This document shows, piece after piece, positions 1 through 8,569 of a DNA stretch of 64,000 nucleotides. Made by a program: the position numbers and the translations under genes. How positions within the stretch are numbered: position 1 is the first letter of the stretch; each line of letters begins with the position of its first letter. The notes beneath the pieces are model-generated. The model ran no database searches. It worked only from the letters and a program-made list of their open reading frames with translations, and was not told where the DNA came from. This DNA comes from Emticicia sp. BO119 (GTDB lineage: Bacteria > Bacteroidota > Bacteroidia > Cytophagales > Spirosomataceae): contig NZ_JACETV010000013.1 of assembly GCF_013912375.1 (NCBI RefSeq), positions 40,966 through 104,965 of the forward strand, read 5' to 3'.

Positions 1-1000
1 TCAAACGGTCACGTAAGTGGCGCGAAGTAACGAATTTACCTTCTTTACCAAAGAACGGAGAGTTATTGATGGTGAACAACATATTCATTGTTGGCTCATC
101 AATAGAAATACGTGGTAATGCTTCCGGATTTTCAGCATCAGCAATAGTATCTCCAATTTCAAAATCTTCGATACCTGTTACTGCACAAATCTCACCAGAA
201 CCTACTTCAGTCACTCTTGCTTTTCCAAGACCTTCAAATACGTGTAATTCTTTGATACGCATCTTTTTCGCGCTACCGTCAGCTTTCAAAAGTGCTACCT
301 GCATACCTTCTTTCAAAACCCCTCTTGCCACCCGGCCGATAGCAATACGACCTACGAAAGATGAATAGTCCAAAGAAGTAATCTGCATTTGCGCAGTACC
401 ATCTACTACCGGAGAAGCCGGAATATTAGCAACAATGGCATCCAGTAACGGGATAATGTCTGTCGTTGGTTTTTTCCAGTCGGTGCTCATCCAGCCTTGT
501 TTTGATGAACCATACAAGCAAGGGAAGTCCAATTGATCTTCAGTTGCATCAAGGTTAAACATCAAATCGAAAACCTGCTCGTGAACTTCTTCAGGACGAC
601 AGTTCTCTTTATCTACTTTATTAACAACTACAATTGGTTTTAGGCCTAATTGTAGAGCTTTTCCTAATACGAAACGGGTTTGAGGCATTGGTCCCTCAAA
701 AGCATCAACTAATAAAATAACACCATCAGCAAGTTTTAACACACGCTCTACCTCGCCACCGAAGTCGGCGTGGCCTGGAGTATCTATAATATTGATTTTA
801 ACATCGTTATAACGTACCGATACGTTTTTCGACACAATGGTGATTCCGCGCTCACGTTCCAAATCGTTGTTGTCAAGAATTAAATCACCGAATTCCTGAT
901 TCTCTCTGAAAATTTTTGAAGCATGAATAATTTTGTCAACCAACGTTGTTTTACCGTGGTCAACGTGGGCAATAATGGCAATGTTTCTAATGTTTTGCAT
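1..1000 (-). CDS. typA: TypA/BipA ribosome-associated GTPase (3' end cut by window edge)
   Basis: The minus-strand frame opens at the ATG complementary to 998-1000 and reads [18 protein letters not shown], the typical TypA/BipA start and P-loop. The switch II motif [12 protein letters not shown] follows near residue 75, then the G4 motif NKVDK, and a beta-barrel domain II after about residue 200. About 333 of the roughly 600 residues usual for the family are present; the C-terminal domains lie beyond base 1. Family knowledge: a translational GTPase that binds the 70S ribosome and affects ribosome assembly and stress or cold growth. It stands alone here, and its 5' side faces a 315-base gap. 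There is no sign of decay. Confidence 0.95.
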   Translation of the reverse strand, partial: MQNIRNIAIIAHVDHGKTTLVDKIIHASKIFRENQEFGDLILDNNDLERERGITIVSKNVSVRYNDVKINIIDTPGHADFGGEVERVLKLADGVILLVDAFEGPMPQTRFVLGKALQLGLKPIVVVNKVDKENCRPEEVHEQVFDLMFNLDATEDQLDFPCLYGSSKQGWMSTDWKKPTTDIIPLLDAIVANIPASPVVDGTAQMQITSLDYSSFVGRIAIGRVARGVLKEGMQVALLKADGSAKKMRIKELHVFEGLGKARVTEVGSGEICAVTGIEDFEIGDTIADAENPEALPRISIDEPTMNMLFTINNSPFFGKEGKFVTSRHLRDRL

Positions 1001-1315
1001 TGAAGTCTAACTGTTATCGTAATGCGTCAATCTTTACCCCGACACATCACGGATAAACGACTAACGAACTACACCTTTTTAAAATAAACTGCAAAATTAG
1101 AAAAATACAATGAGAAATCCTCATTTTTCTATAATAATCCTATGATTATCAAATTGTTAATAAGAATAGTACAAAAAATGAAGCGTTTTGCAGAGTAGAG
1201 TATTTAAAGAAAGTATATACGAAAGTCTTGAAAAAGTATAAGTTTATTGATGAATATAGCCACACACAAAAAGTATAGACTTTTTTAAATGAAAATGTAA
1301 AACTGTTTATTAGGT
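1001..1315. other. Intergenic gap between typA and a lipoprotein gene
   Basis: This is AT-rich sequence with no supported gene. A minus-strand TAATTTTG box (complement of 1092-1099) matches the Bacteroidota -7 consensus and could start typA transcription, but no TTG lies 17-23 bases upstream of it. I see no clear terminator for the lipoprotein gene that ends at 1316. Confidence 0.5.
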
Positions 1316-1825
1316 TTAAAACTCATTCAGAATAATCACTTTCGATTCTATGGTATTAGATAAATTCCCTGATCGGTCTTTAATGGTAACCTGATATTTC
1401 AGAGAGTCTTTTTTAGGTGTAAAATCCTGAAAATACACAAATGAATAATCAAGCGTTCCTTCAATAGGCCCCTTTTTATTATCTACTTTCAAACGTGGGA
1501 AAAACCCTGAATAGGTTACATCAGGAATTACTTCTTGGAAAACGCCTTTTTTCTGACGAAAAATACGCACAATATAATTGAAGTCCTGATTCGTTACGGC
1601 TGTCTTTTTTTCTTCTTCATTCAGCCCTAAATCTCCATCTCCATCCTGAAACTTGATTGTCAGAATAACCGAGTCTTTCTTTGAGCCTGAAAACTGGTCT
1701 AATCTGATTTCCTTACGTAAATCTTTGAACTCAATATAGGGTTTTATATCAAATGATACCTCTTTGTAACAACCTGTAACCAAAGCCACTACACTAAAAA
1801 CAACCAATACTGAAACCTTTTTCAT
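1316..1825 (-). CDS. Lipoprotein of unknown function, 169 aa
   Basis: The protein starts MKKVSVLVVFSVVALVTGC, a signal peptide with lipobox VTGC, so Cys19 should be lipidated after SPII cleavage. The mature part is about 150 residues, rich in charged residues and beta-strand pattern, with an acidic stretch DGDGDLGLNEEE near residue 80. That stretch resembles the EF-hand-like acidic loops of Bacteroidota lipoproteins. The C-terminal half (DYSFVYFQDF, KYQVTIKDRSGN) looks like an Ig/FN3-type sandwich. I recognise no enzyme motif. It is transcribed away from the LuxE-like gene, across an intergenic region carrying a long inverted repeat. Confidence 0.75.
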   Translation of the reverse strand: MKKVSVLVVFSVVALVTGCYKEVSFDIKPYIEFKDLRKEIRLDQFSGSKKDSVILTIKFQDGDGDLGLNEEEKKTAVTNQDFNYIVRIFRQKKGVFQEVIPDVTYSGFFPRLKVDNKKGPIEGTLDYSFVYFQDFTPKKDSLKYQVTIKDRSGNLSNTIESKVIILNEF

Positions 1826-1865
1826 TTCTTATCTGTAATTTTATAAGCAATTTAGTATAAAAAAG

Positions 1866-2018
1866 ATAGTTTAGTGTTTGAAACCATAAAATTTTGTTGC
1901 TGAAGTTGTTTAGGATTTTAATTTATTTTTAAAAATAGTGGTGTTTTGGGCGAACCAAATCAACACATTTTTAAATGAAAGAAATAATCCTAAACAACTT
2001 CGTTCTCTCCTAAACTAT
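1866..2018. repeat. Nested inverted repeats in a divergent promoter region
   Basis: A perfect 16-base inverted repeat has arms GAAGTTGTTTAGGATT at 1902-1917 and AATCCTAAACAACTTC at 1986-2001, separated by 68 bases. A second 9-base pair lies outside it: ATAGTTTAG at 1866-1874 and CTAAACTAT at 2010-2018. All four arms share a CTAAAC core, so this may be an array of operator half-sites serving both divergent genes, or the ends of a small palindromic element. Confidence 0.6.
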
Positions 2019-2034
2019 TAATTAATCTTTTTAC

Positions 2035-3099
2035 ATGGGTATTCGTGACGAACTAAAATCGGCGGTATTGCAAATCAATGATCATTCTCAGAATTCACAT
2101 ACTTTTGAGGAATTGGCTTTAGAAATCTTTCGCTTTCAGGCAGTTGCCAATCCGGTCTATCAAGAGTATTTAGGTTTTCTAAGAGTTAACCCTCAAAAAA
2201 TTGATCGTTTAGATAAAATTCCTTTTTTACCAATTCAGTTTTTCAAGTATCACAAAGTTATTACCGATCATGCACCTACGCAAATGGTCTTTGAAAGTAG
2301 TGGTACTACCCAACAGAATACCAGTAAACATTATGTGAGCGACCTACCTTTTTATGAGCACATCAGTCAGAAGATTTTTGAGCAGTTTTATGGCCCTCTT
2401 ACCGACTATCACATACTGGCACTACTACCTTCGTATCTTGAACGAAATAACTCGTCTTTGGTGTATATGGTGCAGAGTTTTATTTATCGCACTTTTTCGC
2501 GTGAGTCAGGATTCTACTTACATAACACCACAGAATTGCTCGAAAAACTCCACCAGCTATCAGAAAACTCTCAGACACACCGAAAGGTTTTGCTCATAGG
2601 TGTAACTTTTGCCTTACTTGATTTAGTGGAAAATGAAAGGGAATTGGATTTTTTAGACCATTTCAAAGACAAGCTCATAGTAATGGAAACTGGTGGCATG
2701 AAAGGCCGAAGAAAAGAATTACTACGCGAAGAAGTACACGAAATATTAACCAGCCACTTGCCAATACAACATATACACTCTGAATATGGAATGACCGAAT
2801 TACTCTCTCAGGGCTACTCCAAAGGCGAAGGCGTTTTTGAATTACCTGATACCATGAAAATCTTATTGAGGGAAATCAACGACCCATTCAAAATCATTTC
2901 ATCACAATTCCGTGCAGATACTTCTAAAGAAACAACTATTCGTGGGGGAATTAATGTAATAGACCTGGCAAACATAGATTCCTGTAGTTTTATCGAAACA
3001 CAAGACTTAGGAGCCTATCAGGTAAATAGCCGGCAATTTAGTGTTATCGGGCGTTTTGATAATTCAGATATTCGTGGGTGTAATCTGTTAGTACTTTAG
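2035..3099 (+). CDS. LuxE-like acyl-protein synthetase (ANL adenylate-forming)
   Basis: This 354-residue protein carries an ANL-type phosphate loop, FESSGTTQQNTSKH (near residues 85-98), and the adenylate-binding motif EYGMTELLSQG (about residues 250-260). That is the arrangement of LuxE/acyl-protein synthetases, which lack the full C-terminal ANL lid. Family role: activating a fatty acid with ATP and loading it onto a thiol or partner reductase. No luxC or luxD-like partner is adjacent, so the acceptor is unknown. It is monocistronic, ends two bases before the convergent fructosamine-kinase-like gene, and sits behind a nested inverted repeat that may control it. The start follows an AT-rich leader. 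Confidence 0.8.
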   Translation: MGIRDELKSAVLQINDHSQNSHTFEELALEIFRFQAVANPVYQEYLGFLRVNPQKIDRLDKIPFLPIQFFKYHKVITDHAPTQMVFESSGTTQQNTSKHYVSDLPFYEHISQKIFEQFYGPLTDYHILALLPSYLERNNSSLVYMVQSFIYRTFSRESGFYLHNTTELLEKLHQLSENSQTHRKVLLIGVTFALLDLVENERELDFLDHFKDKLIVMETGGMKGRRKELLREEVHEILTSHLPIQHIHSEYGMTELLSQGYSKGEGVFELPDTMKILLREINDPFKIISSQFRADTSKETTIRGGINVIDLANIDSCSFIETQDLGAYQVNSRQFSVIGRFDNSDIRGCNLLVL

Positions 3100-3101
3100 A
3101 T

Positions 3102-3983
3102 TCACAAATACCTGTTCAAAGTTCTGAGCACAGGAGGCAGGTAACTTGTACCAAAAATATTGACGTGTACCATCAGTGGATAAATGTTATAAACAGGTAT
3201 CCGTTCATCGAAACGGGGTTGTAAAGGAAAACTTTCGTGGTAGGCCTCATAAAAACGGTTATCGAAACCACCAAAAAGCGAAGTAAAAGCCATTTCCATC
3301 TCACGGTTGCCATAATATACGGCCGGGTCAACCAGACAAGGATTCCCCTTATCATCAGTAATCACATTACCCGACCATAAATCCCCGTGCAATAAGGCTG
3401 GGTTTTCGTTCGGCAACAGATTGGGCAGAGCTTTATAAAAATTTTGAAATTTGTCGTATAAGTCTTTGCTGATGAGGTCGTTATAATAAGCAAGCCCTGC
3501 CTGAATATTCAACCTTTTTTCGATAAAAAAACTCAGCCAGTCAGTATAAGGCTCATTGTTTTGTGGCAAAGATCCTATATAATTATTAAAATGTAAACCA
3601 AAAAAATCGTTAGTGTTCCGATGGAGTTTAGCTAAATTTTGTCCCAACACTTCCCAATAATTAAAGTTAGGCTTAGAGTATTCAATGTTTTCTAAAACCA
3701 GGTAATCCTGCCCGTCTCTTCTACCCCAGTTAATTACCTCCGGAATCCTTATTACTTCAGCTTCACGCAATAGATTCAATCCTTTAGCTTCTGTTTCAAA
3801 CATACCTTCGTGGTTACGGGTATTATACTTAATGAAATACTTCCCTTCATTGGTATGAACCTGCACGGTTATATTGATGCTTCCACCCTGAAGCAAACGA
3901 TATTCAGTAACCTGCACATCTCGCCCCAATGTCTCAAAAAAGACACCCTCAAAGAATTGAAATTGGTCTTCTGTCGTTTGCAT
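3102..3983 (-). CDS. Fructosamine kinase family protein
   Basis: The 293-residue protein has the aminoglycoside-phosphotransferase-like kinase fold of fructosamine-3-kinases. It has a glycine-rich N lobe (LLQGGSINIT), the catalytic loop LLHGDLWSGN near residues 195-205, and the metal site LVDPAVYYGNREMEMA just after it. Length is normal for the family. The enzyme should phosphorylate ketosamines or ribulosamines and so help repair glycated protein amines. It converges on the LuxE-like gene with two bases between the stop codons and no hairpin between them. Its upstream gap of about 250 bases is shared with dxr on the other strand. Confidence 0.88.
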   Translation of the reverse strand: MQTTEDQFQFFEGVFFETLGRDVQVTEYRLLQGGSINITVQVHTNEGKYFIKYNTRNHEGMFETEAKGLNLLREAEVIRIPEVINWGRRDGQDYLVLENIEYSKPNFNYWEVLGQNLAKLHRNTNDFFGLHFNNYIGSLPQNNEPYTDWLSFFIEKRLNIQAGLAYYNDLISKDLYDKFQNFYKALPNLLPNENPALLHGDLWSGNVITDDKGNPCLVDPAVYYGNREMEMAFTSLFGGFDNRFYEAYHESFPLQPRFDERIPVYNIYPLMVHVNIFGTSYLPPVLRTLNRYL

Positions 3984-4232
3984 ATATCTGTCTCCTCAAA
4001 GAAATTTTATTAGTGTGCATCTGAAATACTCAGGCTATTCAGCCAAAACCAGGTTTATCAGCCCTTGGTTTAAATATACTCCTGTCTCAATACGGTTAGC
4101 AAAATAAAAAATTCTCATTAAATTTTCCGAACTTTGTCTTAGATATTAAGCGTAACTCAGAAAAGCTTTATAAAAAATATTAACGCAGGTACAACAGATT
4201 TTATTCTCAGATTATAATATTCCTGATTATTC

Positions 4233-5384
4233 ATGAAAAGAAATTTAGCTATTTTAGGCTCAACGGGGTCGATAGGTACACAGGCATTGGAGGTAGTAGC
4301 GGCAAACCCCGATATTTTTGAAATCGAAGTGCTTACTGCCCAGAATAATGCAGATTTGTTGATAGAACAAGCAATCAGATTTCGGCCTAATGTAGTAGTT
4401 ATCTCAAACGAAACCCTCTACGATAAGGTCTTTTCTGCGCTTGACCCGCTGGATATTAAAGTATATACCGGAGAAAAATCCCTCTCGTCGGTGGTTCAGA
4501 TGGAGTCAATCAATATGGTGCTTACGGCCTTAGTGGGCTATGCAGGGCTGATTCCGACTATTGCAGCCATAAAAGCAGGTAAACACATTGCATTAGCCAA
4601 TAAAGAAACCCTTGTAGTGGCCGGAGAATTAGTAACCGGTTTAGCTGCTAAAAACAGGGTAGATATTCTTCCGGTAGACTCAGAGCATTCAGCTATTTTT
4701 CAATGTCTGGTAGGAGAGTTTCATAACCCTATCGAAAAAATAATACTGACCGCTTCCGGTGGCCCCTTCCTGGGCAAAGATAGAGAGTTTCTGAAAAACG
4801 TAACCAAGCTACAGGCACTCAAGCACCCGAACTGGAGCATGGGGGCTAAAATTACTATAGATTCGGCTTCTTTAATGAACAAAGGTCTTGAAGTCATTGA
4901 AGCTAAATGGTTGTTTGGCCTCACTCCCGACCAGATAGAAGTAGTAGTACACCCACAAAGTATTATTCACTCAATGGTACAGTTTGAAGACGGAAGTATC
5001 AAAGCACAGATGGGCTTGCCTGATATGCGTGTGCCGATACAATTTGCTTTGAGCTACCCTGCCCGCCTGAAATCTGATTTCCCGAGATTCGATTTCAGCA
5101 AATATCCTTCATTGACTTTTCAGCAACCCGATTTACAGACGTTCAGAAACTTGGGTTTTGCTTTTGAAGCGCTCAATCAAGGCGGTAATATGGCTTGTAT
5201 TGTCAATGCAGCCAACGAAATAGCCGTGGCTTCTTTTCTGCGCGATGAAATCGGCTTTCTGGAAATGTCAGATTTAATCGAAGATTGTATGCAGCGGGTA
5301 AGTTTTGTAAAGACGCCAACCTTGGAAGACTATATCAAAACCGACGAAGAAACCCGCCGCAGAGCATTGGAGTTTTCTTTTTAA
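4233..5384 (+). CDS. dxr: 1-deoxy-D-xylulose 5-phosphate reductoisomerase
   Basis: The second enzyme of the MEP isoprenoid pathway; it converts DXP to MEP with NADPH. The 383-residue sequence begins with the nucleotide loop GSTGSIGTQ. It carries NKETLV, the metal-binding EHSAIFQCL, the substrate loop TASGGPF, and HPQSIIHSMV followed by MGLPDMRVPIQFAL, all in family order. Length and start are normal. The stop TAA at 5382-5384 lies in a 13-base palindrome (TTTAACGGTTAAA) shared with the stop of the convergent globin gene. It is a stand-alone essential gene with nothing unusual in its coding sequence. Confidence 0.97.
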   Translation: MKRNLAILGSTGSIGTQALEVVAANPDIFEIEVLTAQNNADLLIEQAIRFRPNVVVISNETLYDKVFSALDPLDIKVYTGEKSLSSVVQMESINMVLTALVGYAGLIPTIAAIKAGKHIALANKETLVVAGELVTGLAAKNRVDILPVDSEHSAIFQCLVGEFHNPIEKIILTASGGPFLGKDREFLKNVTKLQALKHPNWSMGAKITIDSASLMNKGLEVIEAKWLFGLTPDQIEVVVHPQSIIHSMVQFEDGSIKAQMGLPDMRVPIQFALSYPARLKSDFPRFDFSKYPSLTFQQPDLQTFRNLGFAFEALNQGGNMACIVNAANEIAVASFLRDEIGFLEMSDLIEDCMQRVSFVKTPTLEDYIKTDEETRRRALEFSF

Positions 5385-5387
5385 CGG

Positions 5388-5882
5388 TTAAACTGCTACT
5401 TCCTGGCTCATTTCTTTCATTGCTCTCGACAGAAGAGTATAACAAACAACCCAGGCTTCCTGGGTGTCCTCTGTCCAGTTTTTTCCTAAGCCTTGCTCCA
5501 GTGTCCATAATAGTGCCTCACCTACTTTTTCATAATGATAATCCTGTACACCGTATTTCACGTGACGTTGAGAGAGCCTGGCTACATCGTCAAGAATCGT
5601 TTCAAGATTATTTAATTTGCTGATAATATATGAAAGCATCGATAATAGTTTTCGTGACTGTTCCGTCATATCAGCATTTCTGAACATAGGTTTTAATTCG
5701 GGTGCTATCTCAAATAAACGGGTATAAAAAAGGTTGCCAACGGTTTCAGCAGGGATTTTAGCGACTAAACTAAAACTTTCTTTGACGAGTAAAATCTGAT
5801 TTGTCTTCATGTCAGTATGATATTCTGTAATAAATGTAATTTTTTGTACTTCCTGCTGTATCCGGCAGTAATTAGTTTTCAT
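5388..5882 (-). CDS. Single-domain globin (haemoglobin-like)
   Basis: Residues from about 25 onward form a globin domain like that of flavohaemoglobins but with no reductase module. MFRNADMTEQSRKLLSM covers the distal region, and RHVKYGVQDYHYEKVGEAL contains the proximal histidine and F helix. The ATG at 5810 (MKTNQILLVKE) gives a normal domain of about 140 residues; the longer start at 5882 adds a non-globin extension of 24 residues. A promoter-like element lies just upstream of 5882, so both starts remain possible. Likely roles are oxygen or nitric oxide binding, but the electron partner is unknown. Confidence 0.85.
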   Translation of the reverse strand: MKTNYCRIQQEVQKITFITEYHTDMKTNQILLVKESFSLVAKIPAETVGNLFYTRLFEIAPELKPMFRNADMTEQSRKLLSMLSYIISKLNNLETILDDVARLSQRHVKYGVQDYHYEKVGEALLWTLEQGLGKNWTEDTQEAWVVCYTLLSRAMKEMSQEVAV

Positions 5883-6228
5883 GACTTTTACTTATTGATG
5901 TCAAAATTAGGAAGTAGCTAAAACCCTGACAAAAATTTCAGATTGAGTGGTTGTTATTTGAAAACGAATGGCATAAAAAGACATATTACCTGTACCACAG
6001 AGAGGTGTTTTGAGTAGTTTATTTCTTGAAACCTAATCAACTACTTAGTAAAGAGATGTTTTCGCAAAGGAGATTAGTTGTGGTACTGATTTTATTTTGT
6101 TTTTGATTCAACAGAAAGGAGTGGGGATAGAAATTATCTCATAAATTTTAAACAATCATCACCTGAAACTGATTAGCTTGCAAGTAATTCTGCTTTTTAG
6201 CTTGTTTCATCTAAACGCATAAAATGAA
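5883..6228. other. Divergent intergenic region with paired inverted repeats
   Basis: No gene is seen. The region holds the globin promoter at 5902-5933. It also holds a nested structure: GTACCACA (5992-5999) pairs with TGTGGTAC (6079-6086), and inside it AGTAGTT (6013-6019) pairs with AACTACT (6039-6045). It may be a structured leader or operator for the cupin gene, whose start is about 140 bases further on. Confidence 0.45.
5902..5933 (-). promoter_or_regulatory. Bacteroidota-type promoter of the globin gene
   Basis: On the minus strand, TTTG (complement of 5930-5933) is followed after 20 bases by TAATTTTG (complement of 5902-5909). This matches the TTTG-N17-23-TAnnTTTG pattern used by the primary sigma factor of Bacteroidota. 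Confidence 0.5.
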
Positions 6229-6633
6229 ATGGAGACAAACGCAATTTTTCCGAAAGGCGATAAACTCACGAATGGCTATTTTACCGGCGATGCCTTTTTA
6301 AAGGTTCTGTTGGCCAGAGATAAAAATAGTGACTTTTTATTAGGTAATGTAACTTTTGAACCCGGCGGAAGAACCAACTGGCATACACATCCGAAAGGAC
6401 AGGTGCTCATTGTTATTGAAGGCGAAGGTTTCTATCAGGAAAAAGGTAAGCCTGCCCAAGTCATAAAAAAGGGAGATGTTATTAATATTCCTGAAAATAC
6501 CGAACACTGGCACGGGGCTTCGGCCAGAACCGAAATGACGCATATTGCTATTACGCATTTTAAAGATGATGTAAATGTAGTATGGTTACACCCTGTTTCT
6601 GAGCAAGAGTATGAGGAAGTAAATAAACCATGA
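6229..6633 (+). CDS. Cupin-domain protein
   Basis: This 134-residue single-domain cupin has both conserved motifs. Motif 1 is NWHTHPKGQVLIVIEGEG with the metal-binding His-His-Glu set; motif 2 is GDVINIPENTEHWHGA with the last histidine. This class is often annotated as quercetin dioxygenase-like or carboxymuconolactone-decarboxylase-associated cupins. No substrate can be read from the sequence. No signal peptide is present, so it is cytoplasmic. It overlaps the next gene by four bases, so the two are co-transcribed, and the exported monooxygenase-like partner suggests a shared role in handling a small aromatic or reactive molecule. Confidence 0.85.
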   Translation: METNAIFPKGDKLTNGYFTGDAFLKVLLARDKNSDFLLGNVTFEPGGRTNWHTHPKGQVLIVIEGEGFYQEKGKPAQVIKKGDVINIPENTEHWHGASARTEMTHIAITHFKDDVNVVWLHPVSEQEYEEVNKP

Positions 6634-7079
6634 GCAAAAAAATGAAACATTTTATTCGCAACTTTCCAACTATGAGGTATAAAATCATCTTTCTTTTTAT
6701 ACTAACAAGCCTTATGATTCTTTCATTCAAGCCCTCTGTTGCCCAACAAAAAGACATGATGATACGCATAGCAGAAATTGAGATTATACCTGAATATCTC
6801 GAAGAATACAAAGCTATTTTGAAGGAAGAATCTTCTGCATCTGTAAAAATAGAACCGGGTGTAATTGTTATATTCCCGATGTATCAGAAAGAAAACCCCA
6901 ACCAGATAAGGCTTCTGGAGATATATGCCAATAGAGAGGCTTATGAGGCGCACCTGAAAACTCCACATTTTCAGCATTATAAATCCACTACGCTTAAAAT
7001 GGTGAAGTCGTTGAAGTTGATAGAGATGAGTGCTATAGACCCTGAAACTATGCAGGAGATATTCAGGAAGATAAAATAG
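6630..7079 (+). CDS. Exported antibiotic-biosynthesis-monooxygenase-like (ABM) protein
   Basis: After an N-terminal hydrophobic signal segment (about residues 13-32, ending near KPSVAQQK), the protein has one ABM/dimeric alpha-beta-barrel domain. IRIAEIEIIPEYLEEYKAIL opens it, and LEIYANREAYEAHLKTPHFQHYK is the hallmark of the family. Such domains act as cofactor-free oxygenases or haem-degrading enzymes, or simply bind small molecules. Here the signal peptide places it in the periplasm, or at the outer membrane. The start overlaps the cupin stop by four bases (ATGA), implying translational coupling. The alternative inner ATG at residue 5 or 15 would shorten the signal peptide. Confidence 0.8.
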   Translation: MSKKMKHFIRNFPTMRYKIIFLFILTSLMILSFKPSVAQQKDMMIRIAEIEIIPEYLEEYKAILKEESSASVKIEPGVIVIFPMYQKENPNQIRLLEIYANREAYEAHLKTPHFQHYKSTTLKMVKSLKLIEMSAIDPETMQEIFRKIK

Positions 7080-7103
7080 GCACATATATAGAAAGAATTT
7101 TTT

Positions 7104-7145
7104 GCCCGAGCTTCGCTTCAAAAGTATGGCTCGGGTATTTTTTTG
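7104..7145 (+). terminator. Rho-independent terminator after the cupin-ABM pair
   Basis: CCCGAGC at 7105-7111 pairs with GCTCGGG at 7129-7135, followed by a run of T from 7138. Confidence 0.7.
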
Positions 7146-7316
7146 TACGCATTACTTTATTGATAAAAACCATTAAAACCTGTTTTCCTGCAATCCATTA
7201 GTCGTTTTTGGCACTTCGGCGTCTTATATTTTTTTTGGAATCTACATTCACTCAACTTTGTAGCGTCAAAAACAGACAAACAACCGAATAGTCATAGAAA
7301 ACTAAAAGCATTTAAA

Positions 7317-7679
7317 ATGAAAAAGCAATTATTAATCATCGCTATTATTCTTTTCAGTTTGCAAGCCAATGCAGACGATAAAAAAATTGAGTACAGAAGT
7401 AGTAACCTCAACATTGGTATGTACGAGTACGAACACGTAAATTCTTTGAAACTAAGCCTGAATATTGCAAAAGATAAAGGACAAAAAGCCAAAGTGAAAT
7501 TGATGGATGCCGACGGCAGAACCTTGCATGAAGAACTCATAGGCAGAAAACAAACCTCGGTAAATGTACGCGTTGATTTGTCTTCAGCACCAGTAGGAAA
7601 GTATTATGTCGAATTAACCAGTGGTGACAGAATCATTACCAGAGAAGTAAATCGTGGGCAACAATCATTAAGTTATTAA
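7317..7679 (+). CDS. Small secreted beta-sandwich protein, 120 aa
   Basis: A short signal peptide (MKKQLLIIAIILFSLQANA) precedes about 100 residues in a beta-rich pattern. The C-terminal section (VKLMDADGRTLHEELI, VGKYYVELTSGDRIITREV) resembles the T9SS type A sorting domain and DUF3244-like proteins: a turn DADGRTL, then a G-Y-Y-V strand and a basic strand. It lacks the terminal lysine-rich tail of a clear sorting signal, so secretion to the cell surface is not proven. It is flanked by terminators on both sides, so it is a monocistronic unit. Function unknown. Confidence 0.7.
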   Translation: MKKQLLIIAIILFSLQANADDKKIEYRSSNLNIGMYEYEHVNSLKLSLNIAKDKGQKAKVKLMDADGRTLHEELIGRKQTSVNVRVDLSSAPVGKYYVELTSGDRIITREVNRGQQSLSY

Positions 7680-7715
7680 AGTAGGGTTTTTCTCATAAGT
7701 TTAGGGGTTAGAACA

Positions 7716-7747
7716 AAAGCTCTTCCAGATTGGTAGAGCTTTTTTTA
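7716..7747 (+). terminator. Rho-independent terminator
   Basis: AGCTCT and AGAGCT form a short stem around CCAGATTGG, followed by a seven-base T run starting at 7740. Confidence 0.6.
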
Positions 7748-7783
7748 TACCATTTTAAGGCATCTTTAAATTTACATAAACAC

Positions 7784-8566
7784 ATGAAAACTAAAATTGT
7801 CATTTTGCTGCTTAGCCTATTATTGAAAGCCTGTATAAAGAATGAAAAACCCGTGGCAGAAGCAGCCAAACACAATGAACTTTCATCAGAGTCAATAAAG
7901 CCCCTGATAAAAATTACTTATCCCGAAGATGAATTATCTCAGAAGAGTTTTGTCTATGATGCTTCGGGTAATCTGATAAAATTTAACAGTATTTCAGATA
8001 CCGCTTATTATACTTATACCAAAGACCATATCCATAGAAAATGGGTAGATACCAAGGGAGCCCCGATTTCGGAACAGGAATTTTCTTTAGATAAAGACGG
8101 AAGAATCATTGCCTCTACTTTTACAGAGACGGCTATAGGAAAAATTTATGAAACTGCTTATGCCTATAATGCTGAGGGCTTTTTGATAAAGGCGATTACT
8201 AAAAACTTCACGACTAATAAGGATAATATCATTGTGCATAGTTATAAAGCAGGTAACCTGATAAGTACCCGATACCTGACTGATGACAAGCTTGATATGG
8301 AACTTTGGTATGAATATGATAGTAACCATGAGAATAAAATAGCTTTGAATGTCTCAAGTGTCGATGAATATTTTACAGGTTACAGGATGGGGAAGCTAAG
8401 TAAAAATGTAATAATACAATCACTATGCAAAAGTGCTGAGGGAGATACACTGAGCCATCTGAAATACAAAAATGAATTTGATAAAGGCGGATATTTAGTA
8501 AAAACTACTGAGCAAGATATAATTAATGAGATAAGTGTTGAAAAACTGTATCATTATAAAAACTAA
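7784..8566 (+). CDS. YD-repeat-like lipoprotein of unknown function
   Basis: The ATG at 7784 (MKTKIVILLLSLLLKAC) gives a clean lipoprotein signal with lipobox LKAC; an in-frame ATG at 7730 adds 18 unlikely residues inside the preceding terminator. The mature protein of about 240 residues has repeats of the form YDASGNLI, LDKDGRII, YNAEGFLI and YDSNHENK, spaced by 30-45 residues. This is the loose YD/RHS-like beta-repeat pattern found in Bacteroidota surface lipoproteins. It is followed closely by two membrane-protein genes in one apparent operon. Function unknown; a surface or periplasmic location is inferred. Confidence 0.75.
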   Translation: MKTKIVILLLSLLLKACIKNEKPVAEAAKHNELSSESIKPLIKITYPEDELSQKSFVYDASGNLIKFNSISDTAYYTYTKDHIHRKWVDTKGAPISEQEFSLDKDGRIIASTFTETAIGKIYETAYAYNAEGFLIKAITKNFTTNKDNIIVHSYKAGNLISTRYLTDDKLDMELWYEYDSNHENKIALNVSSVDEYFTGYRMGKLSKNVIIQSLCKSAEGDTLSHLKYKNEFDKGGYLVKTTEQDIINEISVEKLYHYKN

Positions 8567-8569
8567 TGA

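Noticed and set aside
66..368. A 100-codon plus-strand frame at the window start
   Set aside because: It is the antisense of typA, whose GTPase motifs are clear on the minus strand.
5285..5623. A plus-strand frame running off the end of dxr
   Set aside because: It is out of frame with dxr and then antisense to the globin, with no domain of its own.
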